From Sutcliffiella horikoshii (GTDB lineage Bacteria; Bacillota; Bacilli; Bacillales; Bacillaceae_I), in contig NZ_CP020880.1 of NCBI RefSeq assembly GCF_002157855.1, positions 2,232,001 to 2,296,000 on the forward strand: a stretch of DNA of 64,000 nucleotides. The letters run 5' to 3'. Under the pieces are notes generated by a model. That model ran no database searches, was not told where the DNA came from, and saw only the letters and a list, made by a program, of their open reading frames with translations. Below, in pieces: positions 10,057-17,548 of this stretch. A program made the position numbers and the translations under genes. Positions within the stretch are counted from its first letter, which is position 1. Every line of letters begins with the position of its first letter.

Positions 10057-10496
10057 GTGACATTTTGATTGTGCTCTATAAAGTCTTCCCGACATACTAT
10101 GGAAATTCCATTTTTCTTTCCAAACAGATGCAATTGATCATACATATTATCAGGTTTAAAATTTATTAATCGGATGGGTAAAAGTTTGTCTGTATAAATG
10201 AATGCCCCTCTTGCTGACCATCCTACTCGTTTAAAAACCATCTTCCTTATATCACTGGCAGCTAGATACTTTGAATAAAACGTATGACCTAAAAACAGTA
10301 TTTCGTATAAGACTTTAGTTTCATCCAACTTTATTTCATAGCGAATGAAATAAGAAAACAAGATAATCATGCCAATCGAAAGCTGTACTACTCCCCTTCC
10401 GTAATGAGCTTGCAACATTTGATAGGTTCCTTGAATCAACATCAAGGATAAAATAAAGCTGTGGACTGCTGTTGGATACTTTGCTATATAGCGCAA
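10044..10496 (-). CDS. Hypothetical membrane protein with a PH-like tail
   Basis: A 150-residue protein I do not recognise. Two hydrophobic segments (about residues 10-28 and 38-55) form a hairpin, followed by a roughly 90-residue soluble domain. Its pattern (RYEIKLDETKVLYEIL, then IRKMVFKRVG and GISIVCREDFIEH) resembles bacterial PH-like (DUF304-type) membrane proteins. That assignment is inference. I chose the TTG at 10496 because GGGAG lies 8 nt upstream; the frame extends to 10514 with a TTG that has no site. Downstream is convergent to the methyltransferase gene. Confidence 0.7.
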   Translation of the reverse strand: MRYIAKYPTAVHSFILSLMLIQGTYQMLQAHYGRGVVQLSIGMIILFSYFIRYEIKLDETKVLYEILFLGHTFYSKYLAASDIRKMVFKRVGWSARGAFIYTDKLLPIRLINFKPDNMYDQLHLFGKKNGISIVCREDFIEHNQNVTKES

Positions 10497-10725
10497 AACA
10501 ACATCTCCCATCAATTTGAATTAGGATATAATTGGCGTAATGAACTTATTTTCCCACCTTTGTTCCATAATTATCCTCTTAATTGTGAAAAACAGGTAAT
10601 ATCTACAATATATATCATCCCATGCCAACATTTATACAGTGCAATAGTTGTATATACTTGTTACGATATTTTCTAGAGTGTCCGAGAGTTGATGATTATA
10701 CACAACACAAGGAGGAATTCTTTAT

Positions 10726-11313
10726 ATGAAAAAACTTATTGCAATCTCTACTGCAGCTGTAGCATTATTAGCCGGAACAGGATTTGATGCACAAGCAGCT
10801 GGTTCACATAAAGTAAAATCTGGCGAATCGCTATGGAATATAGGTAAAACGTACGGTGTTTCCGTTAAGGAAATGCAAAAATTAAATGATAAAAACAACC
10901 ATCTTATTTTTCCTGGAGAAGCTTTACAACTACCAGAAAAAGTATCAAAAGACGATAAAGAATTGTTGGCACGTCTTGTACATGCGGAATCCAAAGGCGA
11001 GCCGTATGAAGGTAAAGTCGCTGTGGCAACAGTAGTTTTAAATCGAGTAGATAGTGAGCAATTCCCTGACTCTATCAAGGACGTCGTATATGAAACGTCT
11101 GCTGGTGGAATTTATCAGTTCTCACCTGTTGGCAATGGTCAAATTGATAAAGCAGCAGATGAAGAAGCATTAAAAGCTGTGGAAGAAGCGATTGCCTTCC
11201 GTGGAGATGGCAACAACTCCCTGTATTTCTTTAACCCTGACAAAACAAGTGATGAATGGATTCGTACAAGAAAAGTAACGAAGACAATTGGTAATCACGT
11301 ATTTGCACAATAA
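10726..11313 (+). CDS. ykvT: Secreted LysM plus SleB-type cell wall hydrolase
   Basis: A 195-residue secreted protein. A signal peptide ends near residue 24 (AQA-A); one LysM peptidoglycan-binding domain spans about 27-70 (HKVKSGESLWNIGKTYGVS); a hydrolase_2 (SleB/CwlJ) domain fills about 78-195 (LLARLVHAESKGEPYEGKVAVATVVLNR, with E87 as the likely catalytic acid). The family cleaves peptidoglycan, SleB during spore germination, while YkvT-like members with LysM are less defined. It lies convergent to a ykvS-like gene; ykvS and ykvT are also neighbours in B. subtilis, which supports the name. GGAGG precedes the ATG by 9 nt. Confidence 0.88.
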   Translation: MKKLIAISTAAVALLAGTGFDAQAAGSHKVKSGESLWNIGKTYGVSVKEMQKLNDKNNHLIFPGEALQLPEKVSKDDKELLARLVHAESKGEPYEGKVAVATVVLNRVDSEQFPDSIKDVVYETSAGGIYQFSPVGNGQIDKAADEEALKAVEEAIAFRGDGNNSLYFFNPDKTSDEWIRTRKVTKTIGNHVFAQ

Positions 11314-11318
11314 TATAA

Positions 11319-11356
11319 TCGAAAAAAGCACCGGATTGATGTCCGGTGCTTTTTTG
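11319..11356. terminator. Bidirectional terminator between ykvT and ykvS
   Basis: AAAAAAGCACCGGA/TCCGGTGCTTTTTT with a 6-nt loop works on both strands; it serves convergent genes ending at 11313 and 11358. Confidence 0.93.
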
Positions 11357-11357
11357 C

Positions 11358-11549
11358 TTATAGTGCTTTATAATTTTTATGGTTGATTACGGTACGTATC
11401 GGTTCCCCAGTATTGGGGTTTTTGCCTAGTTCAACAATTACCGAGCTGTCTCTCACAACGATTACTGTCCCTTTACTGCCTTTTTTAGTACCCTTATTAA
11501 TCTGAATTGTATCTCCTACTTGTACGTTTGTTGCTTTTGTTTCTTCCAT
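11358..11549 (-). CDS. ykvS: DUF2187 (KOW-like) small protein
   Basis: A 63-residue basic protein, YkvS/DUF2187 type: VGDTIQINKGTKKGSKGTV forms a KOW-like beta turn and the C-terminus RTVINHKNYK is the conserved family tail. KOW motifs often contact RNA or ribosomal components, but no function is established for this one. GGTGGAG precedes the ATG. It is 28 nt downstream of the hydrolase gene on the same strand and may be its second cistron. Confidence 0.87.
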   Translation of the reverse strand: MEETKATNVQVGDTIQINKGTKKGSKGTVIVVRDSSVIVELGKNPNTGEPIRTVINHKNYKAL

Positions 11550-11577
11550 GTTATAACTCCACCTTTTTTATGATTCT

Positions 11578-12471
11578 TTATTCTCTTTTATCCTTATTAT
11601 CCCCAATGGCTGATAAATATCTTTTAATATGTGTAAAAGTTATTTCCCTGATCATTGCCGTTTCATTAAAAAGTTGATGGTTAGCTCCATCGATAAGAAC
11701 ACATGTGGAGTTTGGGTATTTTTTAAAAATAAAATTTAAATTATACCTCCAATCAACTGTCGTATCTTTATTTCCCTGAATGATAAAAAGGGCTTTCTCA
11801 CTCCCTGAAAGTTGTTTCGACAGACTGCTGTTCCACCGCTCTAGAGATTGAAGCCATCTAATAGGTAACTTCGTGAATTGAAGAGGATCCTTCTTCACAC
11901 GTGCTAAATACTCTTGGTCTGAAGAGTTCTTTCTAAATGTCCTGTGAAGATGAAATTTTTTCTCCCCAATGAGTTTAACACCAAATTTTGAAAATGACCA
12001 CAAATATGGCTGAATCAAGGGGGCAATCAGAATTACCTTATCAAATGGGCATGCATACTCGTTCATGTAATTTAGAATGATGGCAGCACCTGTACTATGT
12101 CCCATTATTGACCATCTTTTATGAGTTATTCCTTTTTGTATGATGTGAGAATGGACGGCATGGAGGACTTGGACATATTCAGAGAAATCATTAATATCTC
12201 CCCGGTCTCCATTTGAATGGCCATGGCCAGGTAAATCAAACGTAATGACACCGTATCCCTCGGAAACTAAAGTTTGAATGATATTTGAAAGTGCTCCTGA
12301 ATGATCAAGATAACCATGGACAATGGTGACTAGTCCTTTATTCTTTTCAGGTAATAATGTCTGAATGAAAATATCGTGGTGTTCATGGGTAAGCATCTCA
12401 CCAGTATGTATAGAACTCAAAGTATGTAAATTATAGAAATGTAAATATTCTTGCGTGTCATATGTTATCAT
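11578..12471 (-). CDS. Alpha/beta hydrolase (lysophospholipase-like, Hydrolase_4)
   Basis: A 297-residue cytosolic alpha/beta hydrolase of the serine aminopeptidase S33/monoglyceride lipase-like group. The oxyanion-hole motif is VHGYLDHSG (about 51-59), the nucleophile elbow is GHSTGA (about 126-131, Ser as nucleophile), the acid is in GNKDTTVD (about 235) and the histidine in GANHQLFNE (about 262). All catalytic residues are present. Likely substrates are mono-acyl lipids or small esters. GAGAGG stands 6 nt before the ATG. Confidence 0.87.
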   Translation of the reverse strand: MITYDTQEYLHFYNLHTLSSIHTGEMLTHEHHDIFIQTLLPEKNKGLVTIVHGYLDHSGALSNIIQTLVSEGYGVITFDLPGHGHSNGDRGDINDFSEYVQVLHAVHSHIIQKGITHKRWSIMGHSTGAAIILNYMNEYACPFDKVILIAPLIQPYLWSFSKFGVKLIGEKKFHLHRTFRKNSSDQEYLARVKKDPLQFTKLPIRWLQSLERWNSSLSKQLSGSEKALFIIQGNKDTTVDWRYNLNFIFKKYPNSTCVLIDGANHQLFNETAMIREITFTHIKRYLSAIGDNKDKRE

Positions 12472-12603
12472 AGCTAACCTCTCTTCATCCCATAAACAAC
12501 TTTACTTATTCTTATCTTACCTTATTCTCAAACAAAAAAACCGAATAATTCCTTTCCTCTTGTTGAATCATAAAGGTAAATATGATGAAAGAGGTGTAGA
12601 GAA

Positions 12604-13140
12604 ATGAACATTAAAGGATTTTTAGTAACTGGCCTAGTCATGACGATGGTGATGAGTGGCTGTGGGAATGTAGATGACTATGGTACAGCAAGAAATGACA
12701 ATCCTGATGACGCTCTAAACGTAAATTATGATAACATGGGGCGTTACAATAGGAATGTAAGAAATGGTGACATCAACCCACGTAGAGTTAATGATACCAA
12801 CGAACCAAGACTTGAAGTGGCAGATGAAGCTACCAAACATATTACAGATTTAAAAGAGGTAGAATCCTGCAGTGTTCTCATAACTAACCGCAACGCCTAT
12901 GTGGCAGCTGTTTTGGAAGGGAAAGGCAAAAAGGAATTAACGAAAGATGTGGAAAAGAAGATAGCAGATCAGGTGCGTAAATCAGATAGCAACATCCGCA
13001 ATGTGTATGTATCTGTAAATCCAGAGTTTGTCGATCGTATGGAAGGTTATACGAATGATATTAGAGAAGGCAGACCTGTTGCTGGAATCTTTGATGAGTT
13101 TACAGAAGTAGTACAACGTTTATTCCCGACTTCTCGATAA
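12604..13140 (+). CDS. YhcN/YlaJ family sporulation lipoprotein
   Basis: A 178-residue lipoprotein: signal peptide with lipobox MVMSGC (residues 16-21), an Asn/Arg-rich low-complexity region (about 25-68) and a YhcN/YlaJ domain (about 70-170) with VESCSVLITNRNAYVAAVL and NIRNVYVSVNPEFVDRM. YhcN of B. subtilis is a spore inner-membrane lipoprotein affecting outgrowth, and the domain is restricted to spore formers. This supports a sporulating host. AGAGGTG precedes the ATG by 8 nt. It ends at a bidirectional terminator facing the cobalamin operon. Confidence 0.9.
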   Translation: MNIKGFLVTGLVMTMVMSGCGNVDDYGTARNDNPDDALNVNYDNMGRYNRNVRNGDINPRRVNDTNEPRLEVADEATKHITDLKEVESCSVLITNRNAYVAAVLEGKGKKELTKDVEKKIADQVRKSDSNIRNVYVSVNPEFVDRMEGYTNDIREGRPVAGIFDEFTEVVQRLFPTSR

Positions 13141-13161
13141 TGCAGCAGTGGTATGAAAAGT

Positions 13162-13192
13162 CAAAAACCCAGATTTAAAGTCTGGGTTTTTG
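13162..13192. terminator. Bidirectional terminator closing the yhcN-like gene and the cobalamin operon
   Basis: AAAAACCCAGA/TCTGGGTTTTT with a 7-nt loop; usable in both directions, between convergent stops at 13140 and 13212. Confidence 0.92.
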
Positions 13193-13211
13193 TTTCTTTC
13201 CTTTCAAACAT

Positions 13212-13652
13212 CTATACTCGCTCCTTCAGTTTTTCATTCATCCCATGCCAAACATAGTATACCTCATCGGCAAGCTTTGCGGCATCTTGCAAAATCCATC
13301 CTGCTATGTCACGGAGTCTTCTTTCCTGTTTATTGACGGGGACAATTCCGCGACCCATTTCCAACATGATTATAACTACTTGGTTACCCGTCTTACGTTC
13401 CTCCTCTTTCAACTCCAAAAGAAAGGAATAAAAAAATTGCCGAATGGAATCATCATTTTGGTCAGATAGTAGAGCCTTCGTTATCCATTTTTCCCAACCC
13501 TCTAAAACAATAAGGGTATCTCTCTCCCAATAAGATTTCCAGTCGGTAAAGTTATGACCATAATAGGAGGATACCCAGTTTAGTTCACCGGAATGAAGGG
13601 CTCTCACTATTTTTCTTTTTCCGCTATAGGCACCACCGATAAAGAGTTGCAC
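13212..13652 (-). CDS. CobU-like P-loop protein, degenerate, last gene of the cobalamin operon
   Basis: A 146-residue protein resembling adenosylcobinamide kinase/guanylyltransferase (CobU) but shorter than the real CobU encoded at 14949 (182 residues). The P-loop is FIGGAYSGKRKIV, where CobU has GGARSGKSHFAE: the GK is kept but the following Ser/Thr is Arg. A Walker-B-like TLIVLEGWEKW follows. The CobU guanylylation histidine segment (ITMHKAQRGGEW) has no counterpart. It may be a paralogue with a regulatory or altered kinase role; that is inference. The GTG at 13652 has AAGGAG 7 nt upstream and lies inside the end of cobC (46-nt overlap), so translation is probably coupled. Confidence 0.72.
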   Translation of the reverse strand: MQLFIGGAYSGKRKIVRALHSGELNWVSSYYGHNFTDWKSYWERDTLIVLEGWEKWITKALLSDQNDDSIRQFFYSFLLELKEEERKTGNQVVIIMLEMGRGIVPVNKQERRLRDIAGWILQDAAKLADEVYYVWHGMNEKLKERV

Positions 13653-14239
13653 ACCCAGTCTCCTTCCTTGTCTTCCAATTTTAAAAATAAGCCTTTTCCA
13701 TGTGCAACAGCAGGCGATTCCCAAAAAGATTCTGTTGCATTGAATTTACGAAGCATGTACCGAATCACTCCACCGTGGGTCATTATCAGAATGGTTGCTT
13801 TTTTCCCAGAGAACCTGTATTTATCCAGCATATCCGATACAAACGCATCCACCCTATCTTGGAACATTTGCCCGCTTTCACCAGATGGTGTGCTATGCAA
13901 TTCCCAATTATCAAGCCATTTCTGGTAACTAGAATCTTCCTTCAACTCTTCATATTTCTTACCTTCCCAATCTCCAAAATTCATTTCTCTTAATCTTAGA
14001 TCAAGGTTTGGAAAATGACATAGACGCAAGTATTCCAAAGTTCTTTGACATCTTATTAGATCGCTAGAATAGATAGCATCAAATGAAAGACCTTCAAGCT
14101 CTGTTTTAAGTAAATCCAATTCATCAAGCCCGTCCATCATGATATTCTCATCTGTATGTCCCAGATAACGTTTGTCTTTGTTCCAAGCTGTTATCCAATG
14201 ACGAATGAGATATAGATCCACATAACGATCAACCCCCAT
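13607..14239 (-). CDS. cobC: Histidine phosphatase, probable alpha-ribazole phosphatase (CobC-like)
   Basis: A 210-residue histidine phosphatase-superfamily protein. In this context it should remove the phosphate from alpha-ribazole-5'-phosphate (or adenosylcobalamin-5'-phosphate) in nucleotide loop assembly. The catalytic histidine lies in LIRHWITAWN near residue 14: the superfamily RHG motif here reads RHW, an unusual change at a highly conserved glycine. Other active-site parts are present: IYSSDLIRCQRT (Arg near 65), LREMNFGDWEG (Glu near 85) and THGGVIR (His near 155). The ATG has GGAGGAG 4 nt upstream and overlaps the end of cobS by 49 nt. Confidence 0.85.
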   Translation of the reverse strand: MGVDRYVDLYLIRHWITAWNKDKRYLGHTDENIMMDGLDELDLLKTELEGLSFDAIYSSDLIRCQRTLEYLRLCHFPNLDLRLREMNFGDWEGKKYEELKEDSSYQKWLDNWELHSTPSGESGQMFQDRVDAFVSDMLDKYRFSGKKATILIMTHGGVIRYMLRKFNATESFWESPAVAHGKGLFLKLEDKEGDWVCNSLSVVPIAEKEK

Positions 14240-14955
14240 AGTTCTCCTCCTTCAATGGCTGTCCCCATCAGGTCACCATTGCTTCCTTTAAAATGTTTCA
14301 TCATCCATTTGCCATAACACCATGTGAATAAGACGTACGCAGGCAGTAGCACAAAATACTCTGGAAGAAGTAATAACAGTGCAGCTATAGGCAGGAATGA
14401 GGCGAACAAATCTCCCCTGGTCATATTCTTCTTCCATTCAAACGCTAGTCCCTCTTGCTGAGCAGTTGGAAAAAGATACATCAAATAGACCGCAATGCCT
14501 CTTGAACAAGCAAGGATGACCAAAAAACACATAGTATTTAAATAAGATTCATGTAGTAGTAAGTAGATGAAAACTGTTTTCCATACTACCAGGAACAATA
14601 AACTTAAGATTCCAAAGCTTCCAACCCGTGGGTCTTTCATGATCTCCCATTTTTTCTCAAGTGTTGCATTGGAACCAACAGCATCCGCCACATCCATCCA
14701 GCCATCAAGATGCAGCCCTCCTGTAACCCAAATCCAGATGGTCAAAATAAGCAATGCCATCATCCAAGTTGGCACATTACCATTCAAAAGAGCTACAGTT
14801 ATAAATAGAATTCCTCCCAGCACCATACCTGTCAGGGGGTAACATCTTAGAGCCCACCTGCTAGTCTCCTTGTTCCAAGGGCACTCAACAGGTACAGGAA
14901 TCCTGGTTAAAAATTGGAGAGCTAAGCCTAAACCATACAAGCTGTTTTTCAACAT
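14191..14955 (-). CDS. cobS: Adenosylcobinamide-GDP ribazoletransferase
   Basis: A 254-residue polytopic membrane enzyme that joins adenosylcobinamide-GDP with alpha-ribazole (phosphate), the last condensation of cobalamin synthesis. Family motifs: LQFLTRIPVP near the N-terminus, TGGLHLDGWMDVADAVGS (about 79-96, Asp residues for metal/substrate), MKDPRVGSFG (about 106-115) and SRGIAVYLMY. The C-terminal GSNGDLMGTAIEGGEL is also typical. About six hydrophobic segments are seen. The ATG at 14955 follows AAGGGG by 4-5 nt; a TTG at 14976 lacks a site. It overlaps cobU by 7 nt. Confidence 0.95.
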   Translation of the reverse strand: MLKNSLYGLGLALQFLTRIPVPVECPWNKETSRWALRCYPLTGMVLGGILFITVALLNGNVPTWMMALLILTIWIWVTGGLHLDGWMDVADAVGSNATLEKKWEIMKDPRVGSFGILSLLFLVVWKTVFIYLLLHESYLNTMCFLVILACSRGIAVYLMYLFPTAQQEGLAFEWKKNMTRGDLFASFLPIAALLLLLPEYFVLLPAYVLFTWCYGKWMMKHFKGSNGDLMGTAIEGGELWGLIVMWIYISFVIG

Positions 14956-15497
14956 AACACCCCTTTTCCTTTCCAATACTTTGGAATACCAGCCCTGACC
15001 TGTACCGCCACATCAGATTGTTTAACAATATATTGATGAAGTAATCCCAATGCATATACATAGGAGCGGACCATTTTATACGGTGAGGAAGGTTCTTCGT
15101 TCAGATCATTTGAAACGATTAGCAGAGTCAACCTTTTTTCCCTTGCGATAGTCATCCACTCTTCAACCACTGGAACCAGCTCTGCTCCTTTGCATGGAAT
15201 TTCAGCAAATAGCATGTTACTAAGCCAGATGGTCAGGCAATCCAGCAGTACCACATCGCCCCTACGTGCTTGCATCATACTTCTGCCAACCTCTACCGGT
15301 ACCTCATCTACTTCCCACTCCCCACCACGCTGAGCCTTGTGCATCGTTATTCTTCTCTCCATTTCGTTATCGCTTTTTTTTGAAGTAGCTATATAAACGA
15401 GATGGGTAGAAGGATCTTTTTTATGAAGGGATAGAGCAAACTTTTCGGCAAAATGACTTTTTCCTGATCTAGCCCCTCCAGAGATAAAAATAATCAT
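14949..15497 (-). CDS. cobU: Bifunctional adenosylcobinamide kinase / guanylyltransferase
   Basis: A 182-residue cytosolic enzyme that phosphorylates adenosylcobinamide and then transfers GMP to it. The P-loop GGARSGKS is at 7-14, the guanylylation histidine probably H53 in ITMHKAQRGG, and the Walker-B segment is VVLLDCLTIWLSNML (about 87-101). VSNDLNEEPSSP and a C-terminal AGIPKYWK complete the family pattern. The ATG at 15497 follows GGAGGGAG by 6 nt and overlaps the cobD stop by 4 nt. A shorter CobU-like relative closes the operon. Confidence 0.95.
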   Translation of the reverse strand: MIIFISGGARSGKSHFAEKFALSLHKKDPSTHLVYIATSKKSDNEMERRITMHKAQRGGEWEVDEVPVEVGRSMMQARRGDVVLLDCLTIWLSNMLFAEIPCKGAELVPVVEEWMTIAREKRLTLLIVSNDLNEEPSSPYKMVRSYVYALGLLHQYIVKQSDVAVQVRAGIPKYWKGKGVLC

Positions 15498-16570
15498 TTT
15501 TGCTCCCTCCATTTTTTTAAAATGGCAATCAATTTATCATTCTCTTCCTCCGAACGTACGGCAAGCCTTAAATGGCTACCTTCCAATCCTTTGAAATTAT
15601 GTGTATGCCTTGCCAAAATACCGTGCTGGAACAAGAAAGTGAAAAGTGTCTCCGTTTTCTCCGGGTTTCTTTTATCCTGAAGGAGATAGAAGTTAACCGA
15701 ACTGTTAGATAGATAAAAGTCATTACTTTCAATAAAAGCACGTAACTTCCTTGTCTCTTCTTCCAGCCAACTGACGGTTTTGGCAACAAAGTTTTTATCC
15801 TTTAATAAAAGTGGAGCGATTGCACTTGCTAAACCATTCACACTCCAAGGTATCTGAAAATCCTTTATTTCATTTATGACTGCTTCACTGGCCATCATAT
15901 AACCTAACCGAAGGCCAGGAATCGTGTACATTTTTGTCAAAGAGCGTAGTAAAATCAGGTTAGGGTATTCCTTTAACAATGGAGTAAGTGCCTCATGTGG
16001 GACAAAATCTACGAACGCTTCATCTATAACCAGGAAAGTTTGATGATGAAGCCCTTGTTCCAGTAACATTTTTATTTCCGCCTTGGAAATGACCACCCCT
16101 GTTGGATTGTTGGGACGACAAAGGAAGAGTACATCCAAATCAGGTAATGATTCCAGGAGTTGATTCATTGGCAATCGAAAATCCTCTTCATGCGATGTTA
16201 AGATATCTGTCACCTGTAGATGATAATGCCTGCACGCCCGATCATATTCTGAAAAAGCTGGGTGCACAATTCCAGCCCTTTTTCCTTCAAAATACTTTGT
16301 TGCAAGGAAAATAGCTTCCGCTCCCCCATTCGTCAGAAGGATTTCTTTATCCCGGATTCTTTCCATCCAAGCCAATGCACTAGTGCTAAAAGAATAGTTC
16401 GGATCTGGATAATACAGCAGTTTTTTCCACTGTGCCTCCAACTCCCTCTGCAGCCATTGTGGTGGCCCCAAGGGGTTAAGATTCGCACTAAAGTCCAAGA
16501 CTTCCAGCTCTTCTGCTTTCAAGAGTTTCTTCATCATTTCTGGCTGACCTCCGTGTTCTGGCCACTTCAC
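15494..16570 (-). CDS. cobD: Threonine-phosphate decarboxylase
   Basis: A 358-residue class I/II PLP aminotransferase-fold enzyme. In a cobalamin operon beside cbiB it should decarboxylate L-threonine-O-3-phosphate to (R)-1-amino-2-propanol phosphate. Features: LDFSANLNPLGPP (about 25-37), TNGGAEAIFLATKYF, RPNNPTGVV near 152, DEAFVDF near 190 and the PLP lysine in RSLTKMYTIPGLRLGY near 213. It could be confused with histidinol-phosphate aminotransferase, but the FSANLNPLGPP start and neighbours favour CobD. The GTG at 16570 has GAGGG 6 nt upstream; a TTG at 16576 is too near that site. Confidence 0.92.
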   Translation of the reverse strand: MKWPEHGGQPEMMKKLLKAEELEVLDFSANLNPLGPPQWLQRELEAQWKKLLYYPDPNYSFSTSALAWMERIRDKEILLTNGGAEAIFLATKYFEGKRAGIVHPAFSEYDRACRHYHLQVTDILTSHEEDFRLPMNQLLESLPDLDVLFLCRPNNPTGVVISKAEIKMLLEQGLHHQTFLVIDEAFVDFVPHEALTPLLKEYPNLILLRSLTKMYTIPGLRLGYMMASEAVINEIKDFQIPWSVNGLASAIAPLLLKDKNFVAKTVSWLEEETRKLRAFIESNDFYLSNSSVNFYLLQDKRNPEKTETLFTFLFQHGILARHTHNFKGLEGSHLRLAVRSEEENDKLIAILKKWREQK

Positions 16571-16579
16571 TCTCAACCC

Positions 16580-17548
16580 TCATTTCTGTCCCAATAAAAA
16601 TAGTAATAGAATTTCTAAGCCTACAAACACGCTCCAACCACCATGCATATATAGGATGGATGTAGGGATATCCCCTGCTACTAGCTTTCTATGAAAATCA
16701 CCCATCGTTTTCCTATTAGATTCAATACCTTTATAATAATTTAAGCCACCCAACTGGATCCCCATCAAGCCTGCAGTCATCGCTTCCGGCCAACCGCTAT
16801 TGGGGCTGGGATGTTTCTTTGCATCACGCATGGTAATGAGCCATCCCGATTTTCTATTAGAGCCTTTAATAAAAACAGAAGATAACCAAATGGATAGAGC
16901 TGTCAGCCTTGCGGGAATAAAGTTAGCCATATCATCCAACCTTGCCGAGGCCCATCCAAAATCCAGAAATCTTTCATTCTTATACCCTACCATTGAATCT
17001 AAAGTATTAACGGCTCTATATGCCATGGCAAGAGGGGCACCACCAAGCATTGCCCAAAACAAAGGGGCAGTAATGCCGTCAACTGTATTCTCTGCTATGG
17101 TTTCTACCGTCCCTCTGACCACTTCACTGTCTGTCAAGTTTTCTGTATCCCTCCCGACAATCATACTAAGGGATAACCTAGCTTCTTCCAAATTACCTTT
17201 TATTAGTGGGATCCAGACACTTTTTCCTGCATCAGCTAATCCCTTAATGGCGATGGTTGTCCATATAAAGTAAATTTCCAACAAAACGCCTACGTAAAAA
17301 TGAATCTTATAGGATAGCGTTATCACAAGGAATACAATTCCATAAACAGCGAGGACCACGATGAATGCCAGAAGAACTCCCTTCCACCTTCGCTTCTGAC
17401 CGTTGTTCAAGGATCTCTCCAAGAAAGAAATGAGTTTTCCCATCTGTACCACCGGATGTGGCAGCCATCGCGGATCCCCCAAGATTAGTTCCAACACAAT
17501 CGCTGCTCCCAAAACAAACATATTTAAATAGAACACATTATCTACCAT
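16580..17548 (-). CDS. cbiB: Adenosylcobinamide-phosphate synthase
   Basis: A 322-residue integral membrane protein that attaches aminopropanol (phosphate) to adenosylcobyric acid. Conserved elements: ELILGDPRWLPHPVVQMGKLI (about 20-40, split here over strand and loop), VGRDTENLTDSEVVRGTVETIAENTVDG (family hallmark, about 130-157), APLFWAMLGGAPLAMAYRAVNTLDSMVGY and RDAKKHPSPNSGWPEA. About five hydrophobic segments. The start at 17548 overlaps the preceding stop by 7 nt but has no clear Shine-Dalgarno sequence, so translation is probably by coupling. It regenerates the bond that the CbiZ domain encoded immediately upstream breaks. Confidence 0.95.
   Translation of the reverse strand: MVDNVFYLNMFVLGAAIVLELILGDPRWLPHPVVQMGKLISFLERSLNNGQKRRWKGVLLAFIVVLAVYGIVFLVITLSYKIHFYVGVLLEIYFIWTTIAIKGLADAGKSVWIPLIKGNLEEARLSLSMIVGRDTENLTDSEVVRGTVETIAENTVDGITAPLFWAMLGGAPLAMAYRAVNTLDSMVGYKNERFLDFGWASARLDDMANFIPARLTALSIWLSSVFIKGSNRKSGWLITMRDAKKHPSPNSGWPEAMTAGLMGIQLGGLNYYKGIESNRKTMGDFHRKLVAGDIPTSILYMHGGWSVFVGLEILLLFLLGQK

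Noticed and set aside
16800-17273. 157-codon plus-strand frame
   Set aside because: Antisense shadow of cbiB without ribosome site or recognisable content.
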